Of a stretch of DNA of 64,000 nt, positions 56,245 to 64,000 are shown piece by piece. The DNA is from Amnibacterium flavum (lineage in GTDB: Bacteria; Actinomycetota; Actinomycetes; Actinomycetales; Microbacteriaceae). The notes under the pieces are model-generated. The model saw only the letters and a program-made list of their open reading frames with translations, was not told where the DNA came from and did no database searches. The position numbers were made by a program, and so were the translations under genes. The stretch covers positions 62,001 to 126,000 of the forward strand of contig NZ_QEOP01000004.1 in NCBI RefSeq assembly GCF_003097495.1. Direction: 5' to 3'. Each line of letters starts with the position of its first letter. Position 1 is the first letter of the stretch.

Positions 56245-58401
56245 GTGGGTATTCAGACCTCACTCGATGCGGTGCGCGGTGCCGAACGCGTCGTCGACGC
56301 CATGCGCCTCGCCGACGAGCTCGCGTTCGAGAGCAGCCGCGATCCGGGCGTGCGGACCATCCGAGTTCTGAAGTCCACCCTTCGCGACGACGACCAGATC
56401 GCCGCCATCTCCGCAGTCCACGGCCTTGCGCTCATCTCCGACGAGGAGGCCGCCCGATCGCTGGCGGGGCTCCTCTCGAGCGAGCGCCTCTTCCTCCGCG
56501 AGCACGCCGCCTGGGTGCTCGGCACCCGACTGCCGCGGGCCGATTCCACGGCTCGGCTGATCAGCATGATCGCGGGCGGCGGCTTCGGCGGCATGCTCGC
56601 CCAGCGCTCGCTCGAGCAGTGGTCGTCGGGAGCGCCCGAGCAGATCGCCGTCGGGCTCGAATCCGCGCTCCTCGGGGTCGACGAACCCGGCGCGAGGGCT
56701 CGCCTCGTTGAGACCCTCGGCCTCGTGCGCCACGTCATCACGATCCGCCCCCTCGTGAGCATCGCGGGCGACCGCGGCGAGAGCGAAGAGGTGCGGATCG
56801 CCGCGATCGCGGCCCTCGGACAGCGCCGCGGCGACACCGGCGTCGCCAGCGTGCTCATCGACCTCGCCATGGGCTCCGACATCCTCGCGGATGTCGCCCG
56901 CCTGTCGCTCATCGATCTCGATGCCGCCCTCCCGGTCAGCGACGAGATCCGCGACGGTCTCACGGTCGGTCAGCTGTTTCTCCATGCGGACATCGACGCC
57001 GATCTCACCTCGGCCGGCGCCGGCGACAACGGCGGTATCGCCACGCTCCTGGTCCGTCTGGGCGACGCACTCGTGGCCCCGGGCCGGCAGGTCGCCACGC
57101 CCGTCAGCCGGGTCATCACGATGTCCCGGGGGTCCGTCACCCAGGCCGCGGCCGATCTCGACGCCCTGGGTGCCGCCGGCCACCTGTACGGTCGGGTGCC
57201 GCTGCTGCGCGATCCCGTTCCCTCCGCGGCGGCGTGGCCGCTGCGCGTCGCCGCACGCCGAGGCATCCGGCGCGTGCTCCGGGCGGCCGGCGGCGTCGAC
57301 ATGCTGCACCTGCGCATGGCCGACGTCGGAAGCCTCGCCGCGGCCGATGTCGCGCGCGAGCTCGACATCCCCGTCATCTTCACCGTCGCCCCCGACCCGC
57401 ACGCGGTCATCCAGTCGCTCGATCTCGCCGGTCGACTGACCCGCGAGAACTTCGGCGACGTCGACGAGAGCGAGCACTTCTGGTTCCGGGTTCGCCTGGT
57501 CCAGCAGCTCGCCGCCAACGCGGCGCACACCGTGCTGTTCCCGCGCCCGTCCCTGCGACGCGACATGCGCCAGCTCGTCGGCATCGACATCACCGCGCGC
57601 CCCGAACGGCACACGATCGTGCCGGAGGGCGTCGACCTCCAGGTCATCGACTCCGCCGTCGCCGAGGCGACCGCGCACATGGCGGGCGAGGCCCCGTCCG
57701 ACGCCGTCCGGGAACTTCGCGGTCTCGTCGAGGAGCTCCCGATCGAGCGGCGCGGGCTGCCCCTCATCGTGAGCGTCGGCCGACTGCATCGCGTGAAGGG
57801 CATGGCCTCACTCGTCTCCGCCTGGGCGCAGAGCGGACTGCACGAGCGCGCCAACCTCCTCATCGTGGGCGGCGATCTCGCCGACCCGTCCGACGACGAG
57901 CGCGAGCAGCTCGACCTCATCGACACGGTCGTACCGGCCGATCAGCGCGCGCAGGCGGGTCTCCTGCTGCCCGGGCACCGCCGCAACGACGTCGTCGCCC
58001 GCTGGGTGGCCGCCGCGCGCACCGGGCTCCCCGGCCTGACCGCTCCCGGCGGCATCTACGTCTGCGCGAGTCTCAAGGAGGAGTTCGGCATCGCCCTCCT
58101 CGAGGCGATGGCGTCCGGTCTCCTCGTCGTCGCACCCGACGGAGGCGGCCCCGCGACCTACGTCGTCGAGGGCGTCACCGGTTATCTCACCGCCACCTGG
58201 GACACGGCGCGCCTCAGCGAGGCCATGGTGTCGGCGCTCGATGCCTCCCTGGCCGAGACCGACCGGCGCCGGGCGGACAGGTCGCATCGCACGGTCGAGA
58301 AGAGCTTCACCATTCAGCGCATGGCCGAGAAGCTCGTCGATGTCTACGCGGGTGTCGCCGATGAGGAACTCGGCGTCGCCTCGATGGTCGCGGGGCGATG
58401 A
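56245..58401 (+). CDS. Glycosyltransferase fused to N-terminal HEAT-like repeats
   Basis: A 718-residue protein. Residues about 40-240 are paired helices of HEAT/armadillo type (DDDQIAAISAVHGLALISDEEAARSLAGLL, EEVRIAAIAALGQRRGDTGVASVLIDLA). From about 268 a GT4 domain follows: HTIVPEGVDLQVID, LPLIVSVGRLHRVKGMASLVSAW, and near 606 ASLKEEFGIALLEAMASGLLVVAPDGGGPATYVVEGVTGYL with the E-x6-E region. The GTG was chosen for its GGGGAG site. It is coupled to the next glycosyltransferase by ATGA. It likely adds sugar to a surface polymer using NDP-sugar; the repeat half probably docks a partner. Confidence 0.85.
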   Translation: MGIQTSLDAVRGAERVVDAMRLADELAFESSRDPGVRTIRVLKSTLRDDDQIAAISAVHGLALISDEEAARSLAGLLSSERLFLREHAAWVLGTRLPRADSTARLISMIAGGGFGGMLAQRSLEQWSSGAPEQIAVGLESALLGVDEPGARARLVETLGLVRHVITIRPLVSIAGDRGESEEVRIAAIAALGQRRGDTGVASVLIDLAMGSDILADVARLSLIDLDAALPVSDEIRDGLTVGQLFLHADIDADLTSAGAGDNGGIATLLVRLGDALVAPGRQVATPVSRVITMSRGSVTQAAADLDALGAAGHLYGRVPLLRDPVPSAAAWPLRVAARRGIRRVLRAAGGVDMLHLRMADVGSLAAADVARELDIPVIFTVAPDPHAVIQSLDLAGRLTRENFGDVDESEHFWFRVRLVQQLAANAAHTVLFPRPSLRRDMRQLVGIDITARPERHTIVPEGVDLQVIDSAVAEATAHMAGEAPSDAVRELRGLVEELPIERRGLPLIVSVGRLHRVKGMASLVSAWAQSGLHERANLLIVGGDLADPSDDEREQLDLIDTVVPADQRAQAGLLLPGHRRNDVVARWVAAARTGLPGLTAPGGIYVCASLKEEFGIALLEAMASGLLVVAPDGGGPATYVVEGVTGYLTATWDTARLSEAMVSALDASLAETDRRRADRSHRTVEKSFTIQRMAEKLVDVYAGVADEELGVASMVAGR

Positions 58402-59705
58402 CGCTCCTCATCATCAGCCCCGACTACGCCTCGCACCTTCTGCCGCTCGCCTCCCTCGGCGCGGCCTGGCAGCAGGCCGGTGAACGGGTCGTCGTCGCAA
58501 CCGGCCCGGCGACGGCGGACATCGTCGCCTCCTTCGGCTACGAGCGGGAGCACCTCCAGCTCGGTCGCGGCTCCAATCCCGGCGTGATCCGCGCCGAGAA
58601 CCAGGTCGACGAGGAGGCGGACTCCCTGCGCGGGTTCTTCGACGCCACCAGGCGCGGAATGGTGCCGACGCTGCGCTACCAGGCGCAGGAGCGCCTCGTG
58701 GATCTCATGTGGCAGCCGGTGCAGTCGGCCCAGGCCACGCTCGAGGTCGTCGATCGCGTTCAGCCCGACGCGATCATCGTCGACCACCTCGCCTACAGCG
58801 CGCGCCTCGGTCTCTGGGCAGCGGGCATCGACTACGGCGACGTCGTGCTCGGCCACCCGACGGCGCTGCCCGTCGGCGGCGAGGTCTACGGCTACCCGCC
58901 CGATTGGCCCGCTGCGTTCTCGCCCGACACCGGGGAGCTGGCCGATCTCGACGCGCTCTGCCGTCGTGTCGCGTCCGGCTTCACCGCCGAGTGGAATCTC
59001 GCCGCCCGTCGGCTGGGGGTCGGGGGGCGCACCGTCGAGGACGCCTTTGCCCTCCACGGTCCGCTGGTGCTCTACAACTACCCGGCCGGGCTCGCCGATC
59101 CGCGGCGCGAGGGCGAGCTGCCCGCCCACCGCTACCTGGGCGGCGCGCTCCGCCCCGAACCCGCTGACGCCGAGGTCGACGCGTGGCTCGAATCGGATGA
59201 GCCGTTCGTCTACGTGAGCTTCGGCAGCTTCCTCTCGGTGCGCGACGATGTCCTCGCCCGGGTCGCCGAGGCACTGCGCACCCTCGGCGTGCGTGCCGCG
59301 ATCGCGAGCGGATCAACGCCGATCGAGGCTCTCGGGCCGACCCCGTCCGGTTGGCTCGTCCGTGCCTACCTGCCGCAGGTCCGGCTGCTGCGCGGGGCCG
59401 CTCTCGCCGTCACGCACGGCGGCAACAACTCGGTCACCGAGGCGGTGGGCACCGCCACCCCGATGCTCGTCCTCCCGTTCTCGACCGATCAATTCGCGGG
59501 CGCGGCGGCGATCGAGCGTGCGGGCTTCGGCGAAGCGCTCGCTCCGAACAGTGCGACGGTCGACGAACTGCGAGCGGCGATCGAGCGCGTGCTCGCGCGC
59601 GGTGAGCAGGGAATCCCGGACCTGGTCGAGGCGGCGCGGGAGCTCGATCAGGACCCGGGCGCGACCAGGGCGTTCCGGGCGCTCACGGAGTCGGCGAGCA
59701 GCTGA
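58398..59705 (+). CDS. GT1-like glycosyltransferase (UGT/macrolide type)
   Basis: A 435-residue GT-B enzyme. The C-terminal NDP-sugar loop is clear: LRGAALAVTHGGNNSVTEAVGTATPMLVLPFSTDQFAGAAAIERAGFGEAL, and VYVSFGSFLSV is the start of the donor domain. The N-terminal half is an acceptor domain with LIISPDYASHLLPLASLG. It is coupled by ATGA to the HEAT-GT gene. It overlaps the next, convergent glycosyltransferase gene by 58 bp. It glycosylates a small or lipid-linked acceptor. Confidence 0.87.
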   Translation: MTLLIISPDYASHLLPLASLGAAWQQAGERVVVATGPATADIVASFGYEREHLQLGRGSNPGVIRAENQVDEEADSLRGFFDATRRGMVPTLRYQAQERLVDLMWQPVQSAQATLEVVDRVQPDAIIVDHLAYSARLGLWAAGIDYGDVVLGHPTALPVGGEVYGYPPDWPAAFSPDTGELADLDALCRRVASGFTAEWNLAARRLGVGGRTVEDAFALHGPLVLYNYPAGLADPRREGELPAHRYLGGALRPEPADAEVDAWLESDEPFVYVSFGSFLSVRDDVLARVAEALRTLGVRAAIASGSTPIEALGPTPSGWLVRAYLPQVRLLRGAALAVTHGGNNSVTEAVGTATPMLVLPFSTDQFAGAAAIERAGFGEALAPNSATVDELRAAIERVLARGEQGIPDLVEAARELDQDPGATRAFRALTESASS

Positions 59706-60373
59706 CCCAGGGCCTCGCGGTCGCCGGACGCGTCGCGGTACCGCTGCATGAGAGCCGCGTTCGCCTCGTACTGGGTGCCGCTGCGTTCGGCGGCGACGTG
59801 ATGCAGCGCGTACACCCGACCGGGGATGCGGATCGGGGGAGTGTCGAGCATGGTCGAGTGGGCGATGTACCAGGCGGCGTCCTCGAATCCCCAGCCGCGG
59901 AAGCGCTCATCCTGGCCGCCGTGGGCGCGCCAGGTCTCGGCGGTCGCGACGTAGACGCCGGAGCAGGCGCCGTGCACGAGCTCGAACGCGCAGTCCGCTG
60001 CCGCGACACCGGCGGCGTACTGGGCGCTGCCCTGCGCGCCGAACCAGCGGTACTCGTCGTAGGGCAGGTGGACCGCTCTGGTGGTCGCCGCACCGTCGAT
60101 GGCACGCAGCAGCGCATCGCGCTCGGGCAGGGTGTCGGCATCGTTGATGATGAGCACGTCGCCGTCGGCGAGGTCGAAGGCGAGGTTGCGGCACCGGGCG
60201 AGGTTGAACACCGGGTCGTCGGAATCGATGGTGCGAACGTCGATGTCGGGCAGGTTCTCCGCGTACCAGGCCAGGACCCGGTCGAAGGCGTCGAGCCTCG
60301 AGGGCTGGGGGCGCCACGGGATCACCACCGTGGCGGAACGCGTCGGGGTCGCTGCAGCCTCTGATGCGGTCAC
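59648..60373 (-). CDS. GT2-like/galactosyltransferase-type glycosyltransferase
   Basis: A 241-residue GT-A enzyme. SATVVIPWRPQPSRLDAF begins the nucleotide fold, ADGDVLIINDADTLPERDAL supplies the DxD motif (about residues 75-80), and ERFRGWGFEDAAWYIAH is the ED motif of N-acetylgalactosaminyl/galactosyl transferases. Its 3' end is inside the GT1-like gene on the other strand. No membrane span. It probably adds sugar to the same surface polymer; acceptor unknown. Confidence 0.82.
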   Translation of the reverse strand: MTASEAAATPTRSATVVIPWRPQPSRLDAFDRVLAWYAENLPDIDVRTIDSDDPVFNLARCRNLAFDLADGDVLIINDADTLPERDALLRAIDGAATTRAVHLPYDEYRWFGAQGSAQYAAGVAAADCAFELVHGACSGVYVATAETWRAHGGQDERFRGWGFEDAAWYIAHSTMLDTPPIRIPGRVYALHHVAAERSGTQYEANAALMQRYRDASGDREALGQLLADSVSARNALVAPGS

Positions 60374-60398
60374 GTCGACAGCATAGGGGCGGCGGGGG

Positions 60399-60731
60399 TC
60401 ACACCTCGTCGAGGTCGGCTCGGCTGCTGGTGTCGTCGTCGAACGGCACCTGGGGCACGCGGGCGAGGGCGTTCATGCGCACAGCGAGTTCGTCGAGGGT
60501 GTCGGCGACGTCGAGCTCGATGGGGCTCGCCCCGGCGTCGACCGCGATCAGTTGACTCGCCGGTCCGAGGAGCAGCGAGGCACGGGTGAGGTGCCCGTCG
60601 TGGTCGACAGCGGGGATCTCGAACACGTCGGATCCGTTGGACCGCGCGAGCAGCGCGGCGTACTCGAGCACGGTGTCGGCGATCCGGTCATCGGTGAGGA
60701 TGAAGTCGTCCGAATAAGAGATCCTCTTCAC
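60399..60731 (-). CDS. Hypothetical protein (110 aa)
   Basis: An acidic soluble protein, KRISYSDDFILTDDRIADTV at the start and DLDEV at the end, with no signal or membrane span. The GTG has GGGAGG 8 nt upstream. It lies 26 bp upstream of the GT2-like gene on the same strand and may be cotranscribed. I do not recognise a family. Confidence 0.6.
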   Translation of the reverse strand: MKRISYSDDFILTDDRIADTVLEYAALLARSNGSDVFEIPAVDHDGHLTRASLLLGPASQLIAVDAGASPIELDVADTLDELAVRMNALARVPQVPFDDDTSSRADLDEV

Positions 60732-60853
60732 GGCTGACGCCTCCCGGGTCGTGGCACTCCGCGATCGCGGCGACGCCACGCTAACAAACCACCTCGGGGA
60801 TTCGCTTGAGGTACCGCAAATTTCGACGCCGAACCGCGGTCGGTCCAGAGGAT

Positions 60854-61084
60854 TCAGGCGGCCCGCTGCTGCGCGAAGGTGTTCTCGACCGGAGCTGCGA
60901 CGACGGTGACGCTGACCTCGGCTCGGGCGATGACCCGGCCGGCCGCATCTTCGATCAGCCAGTCGCCGCAGGGGCACGAGATGGCGACCGCGCCTTCGCC
61001 GAAGTCGGCTGAGGCGTCGGTGAAGGACAGGAGGTTGCCGCCGCCGTCGACCTCGTCGTCGTGCGTGCATCCGAAACCGGTCAT
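60854..61084 (-). CDS. Small hypothetical protein (76 aa)
   Basis: Starts MTGFGCTHDDEVDGGGNLLSF with a good AAGGAGA site. It has Cys/His residues near the start (CTHDD) and SCPCGDWL in the middle, which might bind a metal. The second half is a beta-like stretch RVIARAEVSVTVVAAP. Monocistronic; function unknown. Confidence 0.6.
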   Translation of the reverse strand: MTGFGCTHDDEVDGGGNLLSFTDASADFGEGAVAISCPCGDWLIEDAAGRVIARAEVSVTVVAAPVENTFAQQRAA

Positions 61085-61139
61085 CGGTGTCTCCTTCACA
61101 GGTCGGCCCGGTCGGGGGACCGGGTTGCTTCGATCGTCA

Positions 61140-61160
61140 CCCCGCTCGGGCGGAGCGGGG
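61140..61160. terminator. GC-rich hairpin between crcB and a small hypothetical gene
   Basis: CCCCGCTC-GGGCG-GAGCGGGG is a perfect 8-bp stem. It stands 72 bp after the crcB stop in the direction of its transcription and before the next start, consistent with a terminator without T-run. Confidence 0.5.
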
Positions 61161-61232
61161 GTCTGCCACGCCGGACACTCTGCCGCCTCCCACCGACATC
61201 GACTCGGACCGGGGAGGGGGAGACGCCGAGGA

Positions 61233-61616
61233 TCAGCCGGAGATGAGCAGGCCGACGGCGATTCCGGCGGCTGCGGCGGCGGTCGAGACGACGACGGTGC
61301 CGACGGCGTTGAGGGCGGCGGCACCGAGGCGCCGGGCCTGGACGAGTCGTACGGTCTCGTAGCTCGCCGTGCTGAACGTCGTGTAGCCGCCGAGGAATCC
61401 GGTGGCGACGACGAGGCTGACCTCCGTCGGGAGGACCCCGCCCGCGACGAGCCCTGCCACGAGACCGATGGCCAGAGAGCCCGAGATGTTGATGACCACG
61501 GTGCCGAGCGGGAATCCGGGCCGGGTCCGCCCCCGGATGACGCCGTCGAGGAACAGTCGGAACGCGGCGCCCACCCCGCCGGCTGCGGCGGTCGCGACGA
61601 GGAGCAGCAGCGTCAC
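61233..61616 (-). CDS. crcB: FluC/CrcB fluoride channel subunit (second)
   Basis: A 127-residue four-helix membrane protein of the CrcB/FluC family: GGVGAAFRLFLDGVIRGR, FPLGTVVINISGSLAIGLVAGL and VATGFLGGYTTFSTASYETVRL are diagnostic, including the GxxGGYTTFST motif with its pore residues. It exports fluoride. The GTG start overlaps the preceding crcB stop by 4 bp and has GGAGGG upstream; pairs like this form an obligate two-gene channel in many Gram-positive bacteria. Confidence 0.94.
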   Translation of the reverse strand: MTLLLLVATAAAGGVGAAFRLFLDGVIRGRTRPGFPLGTVVINISGSLAIGLVAGLVAGGVLPTEVSLVVATGFLGGYTTFSTASYETVRLVQARRLGAAALNAVGTVVVSTAAAAAGIAVGLLISG

Positions 61617-62113
61617 CGTGCACCCTCCGACCCGGCGCGATGGAGGGAGGCCACGACGATGCCCGCCCACGTGGCCACCGCGCCGATGAGGACGGTCGCC
61701 GCGAGGTAGGCGATAGCCGTGGCGGCATCCCCGGTGCGGAAGAGGAGCGCGGCGTCGAGCGCGAAGGCGCTGTATGTCGTGAAACCGCCGATCATCCCGG
61801 TGCCGACGAGCAGGCGGACGGTTCGGCGGCGGCCGCTGTCGTCGCCGCGCCGGACGAGCCCCTCGAGGAGGGCCCCGAGGGCGAAGCTGCCGACGAGGTT
61901 GACCACGAAGACGGTCCACGGGAAGCCGGCCGTCGGGAACGCCTCGGTCAGCGCGGCTCGGACCCCCGTGCCCACGACGCCGCCGAGCGCGACGAGGGCG
62001 AGAGCCGCCGGACGGACGTGGAGCGGGCGGTCCGCCGCCGCCCCCAGGTCGCTGTCGAGCGGCAGCTCACCGGACGGCTCCCTGCCGGCGGGGTCTGGGG
62101 GCACGGCGTTCAC
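61613..62113 (-). CDS. crcB: FluC/CrcB fluoride channel subunit (first)
   Basis: A 166-residue CrcB/FluC protein with a 38-residue hydrophilic N-terminal extension before the four-helix core: GVVGTGVRAALTEAFP, FPWTVFVVNLVGSFALGALLEGLV and GTGMIGGFTTYSAFALDAALL. It starts at GTG 4 bp after the epimerase stop and overlaps the second crcB by 4 bp. No fluoride riboswitch can sit in so small a gap, so expression comes from the epimerase promoter or from within it. Confidence 0.93.
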   Translation of the reverse strand: MNAVPPDPAGREPSGELPLDSDLGAAADRPLHVRPAALALVALGGVVGTGVRAALTEAFPTAGFPWTVFVVNLVGSFALGALLEGLVRRGDDSGRRRTVRLLVGTGMIGGFTTYSAFALDAALLFRTGDAATAIAYLAATVLIGAVATWAGIVVASLHRAGSEGAR

Positions 62114-62117
62114 GCGA

Positions 62118-63023
62118 TCAGAGTGCGCTGATGACCCACTCGGCCGAGTGCGCCTCGCCGGGGGCGATGAGGATCAGGCCGGTTCCGGTGTTGAAGGCGT
62201 CGGGTGCGCAGGTCATGGGCTCGACCGCGATGGCGCGTCGGCGCCAGACGGGATCGGGCAGGTCGCCGGTGAAGATCTGGACCCAGTCGAGGCCCTCGCC
62301 CCAGCTGAGTTCCGCGCCGTGCCCGTCTGCGCCCGTGACGCGCACCGCGGCGCGACCGTCGGCACCGCGGGAGACGCCCGTGTAGGCGTTGTCGATCTCG
62401 ACGTCGCCGACGAGCTTCGGGGAGCGGAAGTCGAACTTCTCGGTCACCTCGATCAGCTCGGTCGGTGCCAGGACCGCGTCGACCTCGAGCACCTGCGAGG
62501 CGGGCACCTCGAGAGTCCACTCGTCGACGACGCCCTCGCCGCCGAGCAGGTACGGGTGCGGTCCCACGCCGTAGGGGGCGGCGACCGAGCCGTTGTTCGT
62601 CGTCGTCACCAGGGTGGTCAGCCCGTCCCCGTCGAGGCGGTACTCGACCGCGACGCTCAGAGGGAACGGGTAGGAGGTCTCGGCGGCGACGTTCGCCGTC
62701 AGGACGACGCGGTCCTCGCTCTGCTCGGCCACCGCGAAGTCGAGCCAGACGGCCAGTCCGTGCAGCGCATGACCGCGGTCGGGCTCGGTCAGCGCGAGCT
62801 GGAAGGACTGGCCCTCGTAGGAGTACCGACCGCCGACCACCCGATTGGGCCAGGGCACGAGGATCGCGCCGAAGTAATTCGGGCGCACCTCGTCTTCGCC
62901 GAACGGGGAGACCAGGTCGCGTCCCTCGAAGCTGAGGGTGCGGAGGCTGGCGCCGACCGAGGAGATGTCGGCCACGTAGCCGGAGGACGAGAGACGCACC
63001 TGGGTGCCGGAGAGAAGGGTCAC
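62118..63023 (-). CDS. Aldose 1-epimerase family protein (GalM-like)
   Basis: A 301-residue mutarotase-type protein. NRVVGGRYSYEGQSFQL, the histidine in DRGHALHG, GVGPHPYL and the late catalytic glutamate AVEPMTCAPDAFNTG all occur as in aldose epimerases. It starts at GTG. It interconverts anomers of glucose, galactose or a related sugar. Downstream are the two crcB genes, 4 bp away, an unusual operon for a sugar enzyme. Confidence 0.88.
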   Translation of the reverse strand: MTLLSGTQVRLSSSGYVADISSVGASLRTLSFEGRDLVSPFGEDEVRPNYFGAILVPWPNRVVGGRYSYEGQSFQLALTEPDRGHALHGLAVWLDFAVAEQSEDRVVLTANVAAETSYPFPLSVAVEYRLDGDGLTTLVTTTNNGSVAAPYGVGPHPYLLGGEGVVDEWTLEVPASQVLEVDAVLAPTELIEVTEKFDFRSPKLVGDVEIDNAYTGVSRGADGRAAVRVTGADGHGAELSWGEGLDWVQIFTGDLPDPVWRRRAIAVEPMTCAPDAFNTGTGLILIAPGEAHSAEWVISAL

Positions 63024-63112
63024 CAGATGATTCTGCCCGTGCGGCGGACCCGCCGCCTACACCGCCCGAGCGGGAGGGGAGAAGCTCAGGACGCGCGCGG
63101 ATAATAGGCGCG

Positions 63113-63535
63113 ATGATCTCCATTCCGCTGGCAAGGGCGCTGCGAACCGCGGGGCTGCGCTGGAAGCCCGTGTCGGGCGACCGATTCGTGCTCGACGAGA
63201 CCGAGGCCGAGGACGCGGTCTTCACGGTCAGTGACATGACGATCGAGGCGCACAGCTATCCGACCGGCACGATCCTCGGATTCAACGGCACAACGGAATG
63301 GGCGCTCGATTCCGTCTCGCTCGACGATGCGCTCTGGCTGCCGTCCGAGGCGCAGCTGCGCGAACTGCTCCGGGGCGCCTTCCGAGCTCTCCGAGCCGAC
63401 GGCGCGGGCGACGAGGCCACCTTCTCGGTCGACATCGACTTCCGGGGCGAGACCGCGACCTTCTCCGCGGCCAGCGCATCCGATGCGTACGGCGAGGCCG
63501 TACTGCACCTGGTCGGCGCCGCGACGCTGCGCTGA
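63113..63535 (+). CDS. Conserved hypothetical protein (140 aa)
   Basis: A soluble protein, ISIPLARALRTAGLRWKPVSGDRFVL at the start and ILGFNGTTEWALDSVSLDDALWLPSEAQLRELL in the middle. I recall this layout from many actinobacterial genomes under various non-informative names. The GATAAT 7 nt before the ATG is a good -10 box, so the transcript is probably leaderless. It is divergent from the epimerase. Function unknown. Confidence 0.75.
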   Translation: MISIPLARALRTAGLRWKPVSGDRFVLDETEAEDAVFTVSDMTIEAHSYPTGTILGFNGTTEWALDSVSLDDALWLPSEAQLRELLRGAFRALRADGAGDEATFSVDIDFRGETATFSAASASDAYGEAVLHLVGAATLR

Positions 63536-63543
63536 CCGAGCGC

Positions 63544-64000
63544 TCAGGCGTCCGGGGCTGATGCGCCCGGCGCCGGCGGGGGAGTCGCCTGGTCACCGGA
63601 TGGCGCCGCATCGGGAGCCGACGGAGCCGACGGAGCCGACGGAGCATCGGTCGCAGTCGCAGTCGCAGTCGCGGCCGGACGCCGGCGTCTGATGCGTCGC
63701 ACCAGTCGCACGATTCCGATCACGATCGCCGCGACGATGGCGATCGCAACGATCCAGGGCAGGACCACCCCGAATGCGATCACGAGCGCGCCGAGGCTGG
63801 CCACCAGTCCGGTGAATCCGGCGACGACGGCTCCCCAGAAGTCCTGAGGGCCGGCGGGAGGCGTCTGATCGGCGGTGGTGAACGAGATCGAGACCGTCGC
63901 GTAGTCGACCTGATCGCCGAGGTAGTCGCGCTGAGCTGTGAGGCTCTCGAGCTCGGCCTCCCTCTCGCTCAGCGCCGTCTCGATGGCGATGAGGTCCGTC
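63544..64000 (-). CDS. DUF4349 membrane protein (C-terminal part; runs off the window)
   Basis: The C-terminal 151 residues of a DUF4349 protein: the coiled segment IAIETALSEREAELESLTAQRDYLGDQVDYATVSISF, then a membrane span (about WGAVVAGFTGLVASLGALVIAFGVVLPWIVAI), a basic stretch RLVRRIRRRRP and a low-complexity tail of APSAPSAPSAPD and ATATAT repeats encoded by perfect short repeats. These are envelope lipoproteins of unknown function. The N-terminus with its signal lies beyond the right edge. Confidence 0.85.
   Translation of the reverse strand, partial: TDLIAIETALSEREAELESLTAQRDYLGDQVDYATVSISFTTADQTPPAGPQDFWGAVVAGFTGLVASLGALVIAFGVVLPWIVAIAIVAAIVIGIVRLVRRIRRRRPAATATATATDAPSAPSAPSAPDAAPSGDQATPPPAPGASAPDA

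Noticed and set aside
62114-62117. Fluoride riboswitch before crcB
   Set aside because: The gap between the epimerase stop and the crcB start is 4 bp; there is no room for the aptamer.

Overview
The window is high-GC, gene-dense DNA with compact operons, many 1-4 bp start/stop overlaps, frequent GTG starts and several genes whose start codon sits directly behind a TANNNT -10 box (leaderless type). Gene content points to an actinobacterium of the family Microbacteriaceae: HesB-like, galU/rimJ, DUF4349, DHA2-MFS/TetR and MTES_1575-type helicase genes, plus a lone diaminobutyrate transaminase that fits genera with diaminobutyrate in their peptidoglycan. The family assignment is inference from gene content, not a database match. 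No phage, insertion sequence, CRISPR array or rRNA is visible. One tRNA-Ala(CGC) is present.

Layout. 0-4.3 kb: the 5' part of a sugar-binding lipoprotein gene, then a MarR-controlled set (oxidoreductase, ring-cleaving dioxygenase, carboxylesterase) resembling quinone-resistance operons. 4.4-12 kb: mixed metabolic genes (EctB-like transaminase, hydrolase, DapA-like aldolase, a DUF2975/HTH pair under a palindromic promoter, a glycosyltransferase, a cyclase-fold protein, a cysteine-free HesB-like protein). 12.1-14.7 kb: a DHA2 drug exporter and its TetR repressor, bracketed by an inverted pair of 58-bp elements.

14.9-31.7 kb is the most distinctive block: three amidohydrolases, three nucleoside hydrolases, two ADP-ribosylglycohydrolase-family proteins, a complete BMP-type nucleoside ABC importer, a LacI regulator, a free-standing RarA/MgsA C-terminal-like domain and an MTA/SAH nucleosidase. 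Read together it is a nucleoside uptake and dismantling system, probably for modified purine nucleosides. 32-36 kb holds a very large SF1-helicase-like protein that has lost the catalytic ATPase residues, with small proteins on both sides.

36-43.6 kb: an ArsR/MFS divergent pair, mscL, FmdB-type zinc ribbon, 5-formyl-THF cyclo-ligase, galU, a RimJ-like acetyltransferase, tRNA-Ala and msrB-msrA. 43.8-48.1 kb: five regulators in a row (XRE/MmyB, orphan MmyB-like domain, TetR, PucR, GlxA/AraC). 48.2-53.5 kb: an oxalate-decarboxylase-like bicupin, a UBP zinc finger protein, an aquaporin-DyP peroxidase operon and a thioredoxin-reductase-like flavoprotein. 53.7-60.4 kb: an rRNA-type methyltransferase followed by a surface-glycan block (pyruvyl transferase, HEAT-glycosyltransferase fusion, GT1-like and GT2-like enzymes). 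60.4-64 kb: small hypotheticals, two FluC/CrcB fluoride channel genes behind an aldose epimerase, and the end of a DUF4349 protein.

Two dispersed repeat families fill most larger intergenic gaps. One is built on a TTTCG-arm-TCAACGGGCGG core arranged in local tandem arrays with a different period at each site (about 75, 41, 78 and 155 bp). The other is a GC-rich hairpin with GTTCCGG/CCGGAAC arms. Function statements are from protein sequence features and family knowledge; no searches could be run.
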